A DNA stretch of 64,000 bases, from positions 1 through 64,000 of the forward strand of contig JAKASX010000003.1 of NCBI GenBank assembly GCA_021818865.1. The letters run 5' to 3'. Shown here piece after piece: positions 1 through 6,325 of this stretch; position 1 is the stretch's first letter; every line of letters starts with the position of its first letter. The DNA is from Acidobacteriota bacterium. Its GTDB lineage: Bacteria > Acidobacteriota > Terriglobia > Acidiferrales > UBA7541. Below the pieces are notes generated by a model, which was not told where the DNA came from, did not search any database, and was given only the letters and a program-made list of their open reading frames with translations. Made by a program: the position numbers and the translations under genes.

Positions 1-2
1 TG

Positions 3-344
3 CTACGCGAAGGGACCGACGCGCGCTACGGCGCGCGCCATCTGAAACGGGCGATCGACCGGCACCTGGTGTGTCCGCTGGCGAATCTGATCGCCAGCGA
101 ACAGGTGGGCCAATCGGACCTGGTGACGGTGGACTACGACGAAGGATCGGGCCAGTTGGTGTTCGCGCGCGAGCCGGGAGCGGGCGGCAGCCTGATCGCG
201 GCAGCCGATTCTAGGCCGGCGGCGAGGCTTTTTGCGGCCAGCGATGCCGAAGCGGCGGCCGCGGCACCGGCGATCGCTCCGTGTCCGGCTCCCGAACGGC
301 AGGCACCGGCCGAAGCGCATCGCGCGCGCCGGCGCGACCGCTGA
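3..344 (+). CDS. Clp-family AAA+ ATPase, C-terminal end (partial)
   Basis: Only the last 113 codons are inside the window; the gene enters from the left edge in frame at base 3 and stops with TGA at 342-344. The visible stretch YGARHLKRAIDRHLVCPLA is the C-terminal small subdomain of the second AAA+ module of ClpA/ClpB/ClpC-type unfoldases, where GAR-x-L-(K/R)-R carries the sensor-2 arginine. After it comes an Ala/Pro/Arg-rich tail of about 50 residues that looks disordered. The protein would be a cytosolic hexameric ATP-driven unfoldase or disaggregase. Whether it is ClpB-like or a protease partner cannot be told from this fragment, because the N-domain and any ClpP-binding loop are outside the window. 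Confidence 0.8.
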   Translation, partial: LREGTDARYGARHLKRAIDRHLVCPLANLIASEQVGQSDLVTVDYDEGSGQLVFAREPGAGGSLIAAADSRPAARLFAASDAEAAAAAPAIAPCPAPERQAPAEAHRARRRDR

Positions 345-394
345 CCTGCCCGAGCTCAGTATGAAAGGCAATCCTCGCGAAGCCTGCGAGCGGT

Positions 395-413
395 CCCGCG
401 CGAGAAGCGCGGG
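395..413. terminator. Hairpin between convergent genes, possible bidirectional terminator
   Basis: The arms CCCGCGC (395-401) and GCGCGGG (407-413) pair perfectly around a GAGAA loop. The hairpin sits between the converging Clp and histidine-kinase genes. There is no clear T-run on either side, so terminator function is inferred from position only. Confidence 0.35.
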
Positions 414-444
414 CAGAGAGCGCAAAGGACGCCGGCGGAGAATT

Positions 445-1263
445 TCAGGATTGGGGTTGCGGGGCCGATTCCGCCGGAGCGGGGCAATCGAGCGTTTCGC
501 GCACTTTCCGCCACAGTTTTGCGCGGTCAAATGGTTTTTGCAGCAGTGTAATGCCGGGTTTGGGAACACCGTGATGCACAATCGTCTCGCCGGTGTATCC
601 CGACATGTAGAGCACCTTCAATTCGGGACGAATCCGCACCAGACGGGCGGCAAGTTGACTGCCGCTGATTTCCGGCATCACGACGTCGGTCATCAATAAC
701 TGGATCGGCCCGGCGAAATCGCGAACCAGGCGCAGCGCCTCCATGCCGTTTGCCGCTTCGAGGACGGTGTAGCCGCCGCGTTCGAAGAATTGGCGAGCCA
801 GATTACGCACGCCTTCTTCGTCCTCGACGAGCAGAACGGTTTCGCGGCCGGTGGACGGGATCTCCTCGGCTTCCGGATTTGAGGATTCCGGGATGGGGGC
901 GTGGCGCGGGAAATATGCGCGGAAGGTGGCGCCGCGGCCTGGCTGGCCTTCAATTTCCAGGAAACCTTCATTCTGTTTCACCACCGCGAAAACGGTGGAC
1001 AGGCCGAGACCGGTTCCATTCGGCTTGGTGGTGAAGAAAGGCTCGAAAACGCGAGACTTGATTTCGGGCGTCATGCCGCAGCCGGTATCGGTGACGGCGA
1101 GCATGACGTCGCGGCATTCGACGCTTGCGCCGTTTGCGCTTCGGAAGTGTCGAGTTGGCATTCGGCCAAACTTGGATTCCGCAGGGTTTTGCCAGCCATA
1201 CGTGCGACGTAAAAGAATTCCCGCAACAGCCGGCGTCGCGCGGAGGCGCGCACCGGTTTGCAT
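445..1263 (-). pseudogene. N-terminally truncated hybrid histidine kinase (HATPase remnant plus receiver domain)
   Basis: The 272-codon reading frame begins with about 50 residues of no recognisable domain. It then enters the kinase ATP-binding domain at the G1 box (DTGCGM), followed by the F box (FEPFFTTKP) and G2 box (GTGLGLST). A complete receiver domain follows, with acidic pair (VEDEE), phospho-Asp (LMTDVVMPE), Ser/Thr (YMSGYTG) and Lys (LQKPFD). The sensor, HisKA dimerisation domain and N box, which supplies the Mg-binding Asn, are absent, and no kinase sequence is found in the other frames upstream. It cannot be a working kinase. The receiver may still be made and be phosphorylatable by another kinase, so orphan response-regulator function remains an alternative. 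Convergent to the Clp gene. Confidence 0.6.
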
Positions 1264-1471
1264 CCGGCCGCCCGGACTTCGAACGGCTTATCCCCGGATT
1301 CTTCTATCTACGCTCGGATGCGGCGGGAGGCAACGGTACAACCGTACTAAATGTTTCCATAGCGGAGTGGGCCTCGCACGGCAAGACCGGCCGCCGTTCC
1401 CGATAGTTCAGCTGGTTTTGGTCGGGCGGCTTTGCCGGCGGCCGCATCGGCGAAGCAAAGATAAGGAAGAA

Positions 1472-2218
1472 TCAGAGATCGGTGCCGCTGCGGCCAGCCA
1501 TATCGCGCGGATGGAAGCGGAAATCGAGCCTGGTTTTTTTCAGCCGGCAGACGAGATCGACCTCATTTTCGCTCGGGCCGATCATCGGCTGGCCATTGGC
1601 GGCGGTTCTGGCGAAATGGAAAGTGACGCCGAGCACCTGCTTACCGTTCAGCGAGCGGTAAATGTTGACGCTTGATGGCTCGAGTTCTTTCTTTGCTGAC
1701 CTGAGATGGAGATAGGAGTCCTTGGTCAGTTCAGCCGGTGTGAGATCGGCGAAGGGGGTCATGTCGGACCCGAGAACCATGATCTCGTAATCGGAGGGCT
1801 GCTTGGCGACGTCGCTGTCGGCTCGCGCTTCGGGAATTTCACCCGCCAGAACCTGGCGGCGAGCAACTGCTTCGCGGATGGTCTTGGCGGAAATCCAGCG
1901 AGCCACGAACGTGGCATGCGGCTCTTGCGGGCGCATACCGAGCGATGGAGAGCCTCCACCCGGCCCACCCCCAGCGTCCACAGAGGCCGAACCGCCGAGG
2001 GATGCTGCCGCGGCTGGGGAGTTATACATGGGTAGGGGGTGCCAGCTTACCGGCACGGTGAATGACTGCACCCAAGGCGAATGTTCGAGGACCTGCATGA
2101 CGTCATTTTTATTCCATTGCTGGTAGGGTTTGGTTTTCCAAGGAGTGCCGGCCCAGGCGATTGCCGCCAGCGTACCGGCGAACATCAGTGCGGCCAAAAT
2201 CCTGGAGAGAGAGCGCAT
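1472..2218 (-). CDS. Secreted protein of the PYQQW/HSPWVQ family, tandem copy A
   Basis: A 248-residue secreted protein of unknown function, most similar to the two genes upstream of it on the same strand. The start at 2218 is preferred because GGAGG lies about nine bases upstream and a signal peptide (MRSLSRILAALMFAGTLAA) begins there; the open frame extends further but lacks these signs. The mature N-terminus carries KPYQQW and LEHSPWVQ. A Gly/Ala/Pro-rich low-complexity linker follows, then FVARWISAKTIREAVAR and SDYEIMVLG. The end is FRFHPRDMAGRSGTDL, whose last residues are shared by copies B and C. I recognise this as a lineage-specific secreted family but know no biochemical role; periplasmic or outer-membrane location is inferred. 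Confidence 0.8.
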   Translation of the reverse strand: MRSLSRILAALMFAGTLAAIAWAGTPWKTKPYQQWNKNDVMQVLEHSPWVQSFTVPVSWHPLPMYNSPAAAASLGGSASVDAGGGPGGGSPSLGMRPQEPHATFVARWISAKTIREAVARRQVLAGEIPEARADSDVAKQPSDYEIMVLGSDMTPFADLTPAELTKDSYLHLRSAKKELEPSSVNIYRSLNGKQVLGVTFHFARTAANGQPMIGPSENEVDLVCRLKKTRLDFRFHPRDMAGRSGTDL

Positions 2219-2308
2219 ACCCGACACCTCCACGGTTCGCTTGCCGCGCCGGCTGCCGGTTATTCGCGACCGCTGCGCCGGAAAAAGCACAGCGATCGCG
2301 AACCTCCA

Positions 2309-3046
2309 TCAGAGGTCGGTGCCGTCGCGGTTGGCCATGTCGCGCGGATGGAAGCGGAAATTGAGCTTGGCGTCCTTCACACGGCAAACGAAATCCACTT
2401 CCTTTTCGTTGGAGCCAATCATCGGCTCGCCATTGGCGGCCGTTTTGGGGAATTGAAAGGTGATGCCGAGGACCTGGTTGCCGTCGGGCGTGCGGTGAAT
2501 TTCGACGCTGGAGGGTTCGAGCTTTTTCTTGGCGCCCTTGATGTCGAGGTAGGAGTCATTGGTCAGTTCGGCGGCAGTGAGGTGGACGAACGGCGTCATA
2601 TCGGGGCCGATGAGGAGGATTTCATAGTCGGTCTGTTTCTGGGCGAGATCGGTAGTGGCCTGCGCCTGGGTGATCTGACCGGCCAGGATTTCGCCGCGAG
2701 CCATCGCTTCGCGGACGGTTTCGGCGGAAATCCAGCGTGCTTGGAATTTGACGTGGGCCTCGTGCGGCTGCATGCCGAGTCCGGCGGCGCCGCCCATGGG
2801 CCCTCCGCCGACCATCATCGGCGAACCGCCGTTGGTGGTTTCGCCAGGATTCAACATGGAGGACGTTTTCCAGTTCGCTGCCACGCTGACCGACTGCACC
2901 CACGGCGAATGTTCGAGAACCTGCTGGACGTCCTTCTGACTCCACTGCTGGTAAGGTTTTGAATCCCAGGGATTGCTGGCCCAGGCGATTGCCGCCAGCG
3001 CCCCAAGAGAAAGCAAAATCGTGGAAATTCTGGAGAAATGGCGCAT
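2309..3046 (-). CDS. Secreted protein of the PYQQW/HSPWVQ family, tandem copy B
   Basis: Second tandem paralogue, 245 residues. Two ATGs are adjacent (3049 and 3046); AAGGAGG lies two bases before the first and five before the second, so 3046 is preferred. Signal peptide MRHFSRISTILLSLGALAAI, then KPYQQW, VLEHSPWVQ, a Met/Gly-rich linker (MMVGGGPMGG), ARWISAETVREAMARGE, TDYEILLIGPDM, and the C-terminal signature FRFHPRDMANRDGTDL. It is closest to copy A in its C-terminal half. The gap to copy A is about 90 bases with its own good ribosome binding site, so the copies may be co-transcribed but are initiated independently. Function unknown. Confidence 0.8.
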   Translation of the reverse strand: MRHFSRISTILLSLGALAAIAWASNPWDSKPYQQWSQKDVQQVLEHSPWVQSVSVAANWKTSSMLNPGETTNGGSPMMVGGGPMGGAAGLGMQPHEAHVKFQARWISAETVREAMARGEILAGQITQAQATTDLAQKQTDYEILLIGPDMTPFVHLTAAELTNDSYLDIKGAKKKLEPSSVEIHRTPDGNQVLGITFQFPKTAANGEPMIGSNEKEVDFVCRVKDAKLNFRFHPRDMANRDGTDL

Positions 3047-3278
3047 CATGGCCTCCTTGGCGCTTTTCCCACCTACGCCTGCCGGAAATTTCGCGCGAAC
3101 ACCCCAATGCCCCCACATGCCCCATGGCCAAACGGCCTGTGCCCTTCGCCCGCCCGTCGGTGAAGCGCAGGTGCGGGGCAGGGAACAGGTCCCTGCCCGT
3201 TGGCCCATCAAACCATACTTATCAGATTTCGCAGCATTCCCACAACCCCCGACCTGAGGTGCAGCGGCGGCGCAAGCG

Positions 3279-4049
3279 TCAGAGGTCGGGACCCTGCTTG
3301 GTGGTCATTTTGCGCGGGTCGAAATGAAATTGGAGAGTTCTCCTTTTCGTTTTGCAAGCGAATTCGATCTGTTTTTCCTTCGGACCGATCACCGGCTTGC
3401 CGTTGACCGTGCGCGGGAAATCGAACTCCACGGAAGTCACCGTCTTGCCATCGGGCGACCGCCCGATGGTGACCTTGTCAGGCGCCACTTTCATCCTGGA
3501 TTCCTTGGCGTCGAGAAAGCTGGCCTTGGCCAGTTCCGCTTCCTGCTCGTGGACGAAGAGGGACATATCCGGCCCGACGACGGCAATTTCGTAATCGGCG
3601 GGCGTTTCCGCCAGATAGTGTTCCACGGCGGCTTGCGATACCTTGCCTTGCAATTCGGAAATCCGGGCGATTGCCTGCCGCATGGTCAGCGCGGAAACCC
3701 ACCGCGCCTCGAAAAAGGTCTCCGGCGCGGCCTGCACGGGCCCGCCGCCCATGCCGGGCTGTCCCCCGCCCATGCCGGACTGTCCACCACCCATGCCGGG
3801 ACGGCCGGAGGCGGTGGTTTGACCGGTCGGCGCACCCATGGGCTGGCCGCCCATGGAGGGCGCACTCAAATCCATATCCGACCCGATGGGCACGTGGACG
3901 ATCTGAACCCAGGGAGAATGATTCAGAATCTGATTGATGTCCTTTTGGTCCCACTGCTGATACGGCTTTGATTTCCAGGGATCACTTGCCCAGGCCAACG
4001 CCGCCAGCGCCAGGATGGCAAGTGATACCTTCACGAATCTCGTCATCAT
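3279..4049 (-). CDS. Secreted protein of the PYQQW/HSPWVQ family, tandem copy C, with GMGGGQ repeats
   Basis: Third and most divergent paralogue, 256 residues. Signal peptide MMTRFVKVSLAILALAALAWA is followed by KPYQQWDQKD, LNHSPWVQI, and a linker with three near-identical GMGGGQ/P units around residues 84-104. Then FEARWVSALTMRQAIAR, ADYEIAVVGPDM and the end FHFDPRKMTTKQGPDL, where copies A and B have RDM and GTDL. GAGGAG lies about nine bases before the start. The linker is the most variable part of the family and probably a flexible spacer; conserved blocks at both ends imply one ancestral fold. It lies directly downstream of the selenoprotein gene on the same strand, with a gap of about 18 bases. 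Confidence 0.8.
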   Translation of the reverse strand: MMTRFVKVSLAILALAALAWASDPWKSKPYQQWDQKDINQILNHSPWVQIVHVPIGSDMDLSAPSMGGQPMGAPTGQTTASGRPGMGGGQSGMGGGQPGMGGGPVQAAPETFFEARWVSALTMRQAIARISELQGKVSQAAVEHYLAETPADYEIAVVGPDMSLFVHEQEAELAKASFLDAKESRMKVAPDKVTIGRSPDGKTVTSVEFDFPRTVNGKPVIGPKEKQIEFACKTKRRTLQFHFDPRKMTTKQGPDL

Positions 4050-4067
4050 GCTTCTTTTCTCCTCGCT

Positions 4068-4349
4068 CTACGTTTCTTCCCGCAGACCCTCATCGTAGGC
4101 CACGGGATCGAATCCCAAAATCACTCGTCTCCCGACGCGCAATGTCGGCGTCTGGCGGCTGCCCAGTTCCTCGACCAGTTCGAAAAGAGCCTGGTAGTCG
4201 CCGCGAACATCCTTCTCCTCAAAGAGCACTCCGCGGGCCGAAAGAAACTCTTTCGCGTGTTTGCAAGGCGGTCAGCCGGGCTGGGTGTAAAGGACCACCC
4301 TGCGCGTCGCGCCATTCGCCGGATTGGATTTTTTCTCGTACGGATTCAT
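4068..4349 (-). CDS. Glutaredoxin/NrdH-like selenoprotein, in-frame TGA read as Sec (UPPC)
   Basis: Not visible to a plain ORF search. Reading from ATG at 4349 to TAG at 4068-4070 gives 93 codons with one internal TGA at 4274-4272 (codon 26). Around it the protein reads VVLYTQPG-TGA-PPCKHAKEFL, exactly where glutaredoxins have C-P-P-C; the second Cys (residue 29) is intact. Downstream family features are all present: LFEEKDV (~42-48), the cis-proline QTPTLRVG (~66-73) and GFDP (~79-82). Continued similarity after the TGA shows the frame is maintained. A six-pair hairpin with loop AGUUU starts 17 bases after the TGA, with its loop 22 bases after it, as expected of a bacterial SECIS. Predicted role: cytosolic thiol/selenol reductase. 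It starts 15 bases after the GT2 stop. Alternatives are a Cys-to-stop mutation or a sequencing error. Confidence 0.8.
4239..4255 (-). promoter_or_regulatory. Candidate bacterial SECIS hairpin
   Basis: In the transcript, CGAAAG and CUUUCG form six consecutive pairs around the five-base loop AGUUU. The loop begins 22 nucleotides after the UGA and has G at its second position. Published descriptions of bacterial SECIS elements place the apical loop about 16-37 nucleotides downstream with a G among its first two bases, so the geometry fits. The hairpin lies inside the coding sequence, as bacterial elements must. Confidence 0.65.
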
Positions 4350-4364
4350 TTTGAGCGAAATCTC

Positions 4365-5363
4365 CTAGCGGTGTGCGTTGGTGAATTGAGAGCTGCCCAG
4401 CGTGGATTCCACCCGGTACACCGGCTGGCGGTGCGCGTCGAAATAGGTTCTCGTCATCAGCTCGCCGAGCAGGCCGATCGCCAGCAACTGGACGCCAAAC
4501 ACCACCAGGATCATACCCAAGAGCAGCATCGGCCCGTGTTTCAGGAACAGGTGCGAACCGTGCAAGATTTTATCGAACAGAAGCCAGGTCAATATGCTCC
4601 CGCCGAGGAACAGGCCGCCCAGACCGGCGGGCCCGAAGAAATGGAGCGGGCGAGTCATGTAGCGGATCAGGAAGCGAATGGTGATCAGGTCGAAAAAGAC
4701 GCGGGTGGTGCGGGAGATGCCGTAGTGGGATTTGCCCTGGGGCCGTTCGATATTGCGGATGGGCACCTCGATCACCTTCGCGCCGTTCCAGGATGCGAGC
4801 GCGGGGATGAAGCGGTGCAGCTCGCCGTAGAGGGCGATCTCCTTGATGATTTCCCGGCGGTAGACCTTGAAGGTGGTGCCGAAATCGTGGATGTTGACGC
4901 CGGAAAGTTTGGCCATCATCCAGTTGGCGGTGCGCGAGGGCAGGCGGCGGAGCCAGAAATTGTCCACGCGCTTTTTGCGCCAGCCGCTCACCAGGTCGCA
5001 GCCGGTCGCTTCCATCGCGTCGAGCATCGCGGGGATATCGGAGGGATCGTGCTGCAGGTCGCCATCCATCGCGATGATGATTTGCCCCTGCGCCAGATCG
5101 AAGCCGGCGGCGAGGGCAGCGGTCTGACCGTAATTGCGTTTCAGGCGAATGGCGTGGACGCGGGGATCAGCATCGGCGATGCGAGCGAGGATTTCCGGGG
5201 TTCGGTCGGTCGAATGGTCGTCGACGAAGACGAATTCCACGGGCTGGTAGCGGCCGTTCATCATGTCGGCCAGGCGCGCGTAGAGTTCGGCCGCGCTCTC
5301 TTCCTCATTGTGGAAGGGAACGACAACCGAATATTTCGGTTCGGCGCCGCTGGGTTCAAACAT
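4365..5363 (-). CDS. Family 2 polyprenyl-phosphate glycosyltransferase (ArnC/DPM1-like)
   Basis: 332 residues. The GT-A domain shows VVVPFHNEEE (~14-22), VDDHSTDRT (~47-54) and the metal-binding DGDLQHD (~99-105). Two C-terminal transmembrane helices follow (~236-258 and ~270-295), the layout of ArnC and dolichyl/undecaprenyl-phosphate sugar transferases. Expected reaction: transfer of a sugar from a nucleotide donor to undecaprenyl phosphate at the inner face of the membrane. It overlaps the upstream deacetylase gene by 8 bases, implying translational coupling, and is followed by the Sec-glutaredoxin gene. With the ChbG-type deacetylase and the GT39 enzyme it forms the same trio as FlmF2-NaxD-FlmK or LgmA-C-B, which add hexosamine to lipid A. 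The sugar is inferred to be an N-acetylhexosamine. Confidence 0.88.
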   Translation of the reverse strand: MFEPSGAEPKYSVVVPFHNEEESAAELYARLADMMNGRYQPVEFVFVDDHSTDRTPEILARIADADPRVHAIRLKRNYGQTAALAAGFDLAQGQIIIAMDGDLQHDPSDIPAMLDAMEATGCDLVSGWRKKRVDNFWLRRLPSRTANWMMAKLSGVNIHDFGTTFKVYRREIIKEIALYGELHRFIPALASWNGAKVIEVPIRNIERPQGKSHYGISRTTRVFFDLITIRFLIRYMTRPLHFFGPAGLGGLFLGGSILTWLLFDKILHGSHLFLKHGPMLLLGMILVVFGVQLLAIGLLGELMTRTYFDAHRQPVYRVESTLGSSQFTNAHR

Positions 5364-6240
5364 GCGCTTCCGCCATCTCTCCGAAATGCGCCAGGCGAAT
5401 GCCGCGCCGTTCGACGGCTTGCCTGACCTCGGGCGCAGTCAGCGCCTCGAGTTCCTGTTCGCGCTCGCGTTTCAGGCGCGTGGCCTTGTGCGCGAGTTCC
5501 TCGTCGTTGTGGCCCGGATGGCACATCAGCTCGGTTGTGCCTTCGGGCAGACGGTCGAGCCATCGCACCAGCCGCGCGGCGGTCAAATCGCCCGTCCACG
5601 CGAGACCGCAGAAATGATCGGGCGTGCGCAGGCCGCTCGTTCGCGCCTGGCGCAGAAAGCGGGCGCGACCCATGCGGGCGGCGAGAGCGGTGAGCGAACG
5701 CCGACGCCGGCCTCGCTCGCTGCCATTTTCGCCGTTTTTCCCGAGGAGGGTCCGCAAATCTTCGTACGGCTTGCGGGCCGCGCGAATTCCGAATTCGGCG
5801 GAGACGCGCGCGACGGCAGCCATCACGCGGGGATAAAGGTGGGTATGCTTGTGCGTATCCACGTGAGTGGGCCGGAGGCCGGCGGCGGTGACGCGCGAAA
5901 TCTGGGCGCGCAATTCCCGCTCGAGATCCGCCTGGCGGATTCGCCCAAGGGCCAGCCGCGCAACGAGCGTTCGAAGCGAGCCCGGCAGACGGCCCTCCCG
6001 ATCGGCGAGAGTCGGGATGGACTCACGGGGCGCGACCGCTCGTTCGGCCACGAGGACAAGGTGGCAACCCACGCCGAGGCCAGGATTTTCCCGCGCCATA
6101 TGGATGGCGTCGTCGAATGCGTCTCCCATAGCCATTAGCGTCGTGCTCGTCAGAATGCCGTTTTGAAAGGCTCGCAGAATGCCGGCGTTCACGCCGCGCG
6201 TGTAGCCGAAATCGTCGCCGTTGACGATTAGCCGCCTCAT
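5356..6240 (-). CDS. ChbG/HpnK/NaxD-family carbohydrate deacetylase
   Basis: 294 residues from the ATG at 6240, chosen because the family begins almost at once with the metal-binding NGDDFG (~7-12); the open frame runs 37 codons further upstream without family similarity. A second metal site is HVDTHKHTH (~126-134), and MCHPGHND near the C-terminus is also typical. The YdjC/ChbG superfamily removes acetyl groups from N-acetylated sugars; named members act on diacetylchitobiose (ChbG), hopanoid GlcNAc (HpnK) and undecaprenyl-phosphate-GalNAc (NaxD). Its position between a GT2 and a GT39 gene with overlapping ends favours a NaxD-like role on a lipid-linked sugar. An HpnK role is possible because an HpnI-like gene lies 5 kb away, but no HpnJ is seen. 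Confidence 0.85.
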   Translation of the reverse strand: MRRLIVNGDDFGYTRGVNAGILRAFQNGILTSTTLMAMGDAFDDAIHMARENPGLGVGCHLVLVAERAVAPRESIPTLADREGRLPGSLRTLVARLALGRIRQADLERELRAQISRVTAAGLRPTHVDTHKHTHLYPRVMAAVARVSAEFGIRAARKPYEDLRTLLGKNGENGSERGRRRRSLTALAARMGRARFLRQARTSGLRTPDHFCGLAWTGDLTAARLVRWLDRLPEGTTELMCHPGHNDEELAHKATRLKREREQELEALTAPEVRQAVERRGIRLAHFGEMAEAHV

Positions 6241-6325
6241 GCTCGCCGCGAGCAAATCCGCCAAAACCGATGATACCATGCACCCGGCGTGGTGCAGCCA
6301 GCGGAGGGGAGACCGGCCAGACCCT

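Noticed and set aside
3730-3830. Short direct repeats as a CRISPR or tandem DNA repeat
   Set aside because: They are in-frame GMGGGQ codon repeats within a coding sequence, with no spacer structure.
4272-4274. The in-frame TGA as a plain nonsense mutation
   Set aside because: It coincides exactly with the redox Cys position, has SECIS-like geometry downstream, and the rest of the gene is undamaged. Not fully excluded without genome-wide selB and tRNA-Sec data.
4121-4315. Minus-strand 64-codon open frame in the selenoprotein region
   Set aside because: It is out of frame with the glutaredoxin-like sequence and has no similarity; the TGA-containing frame explains the region better.
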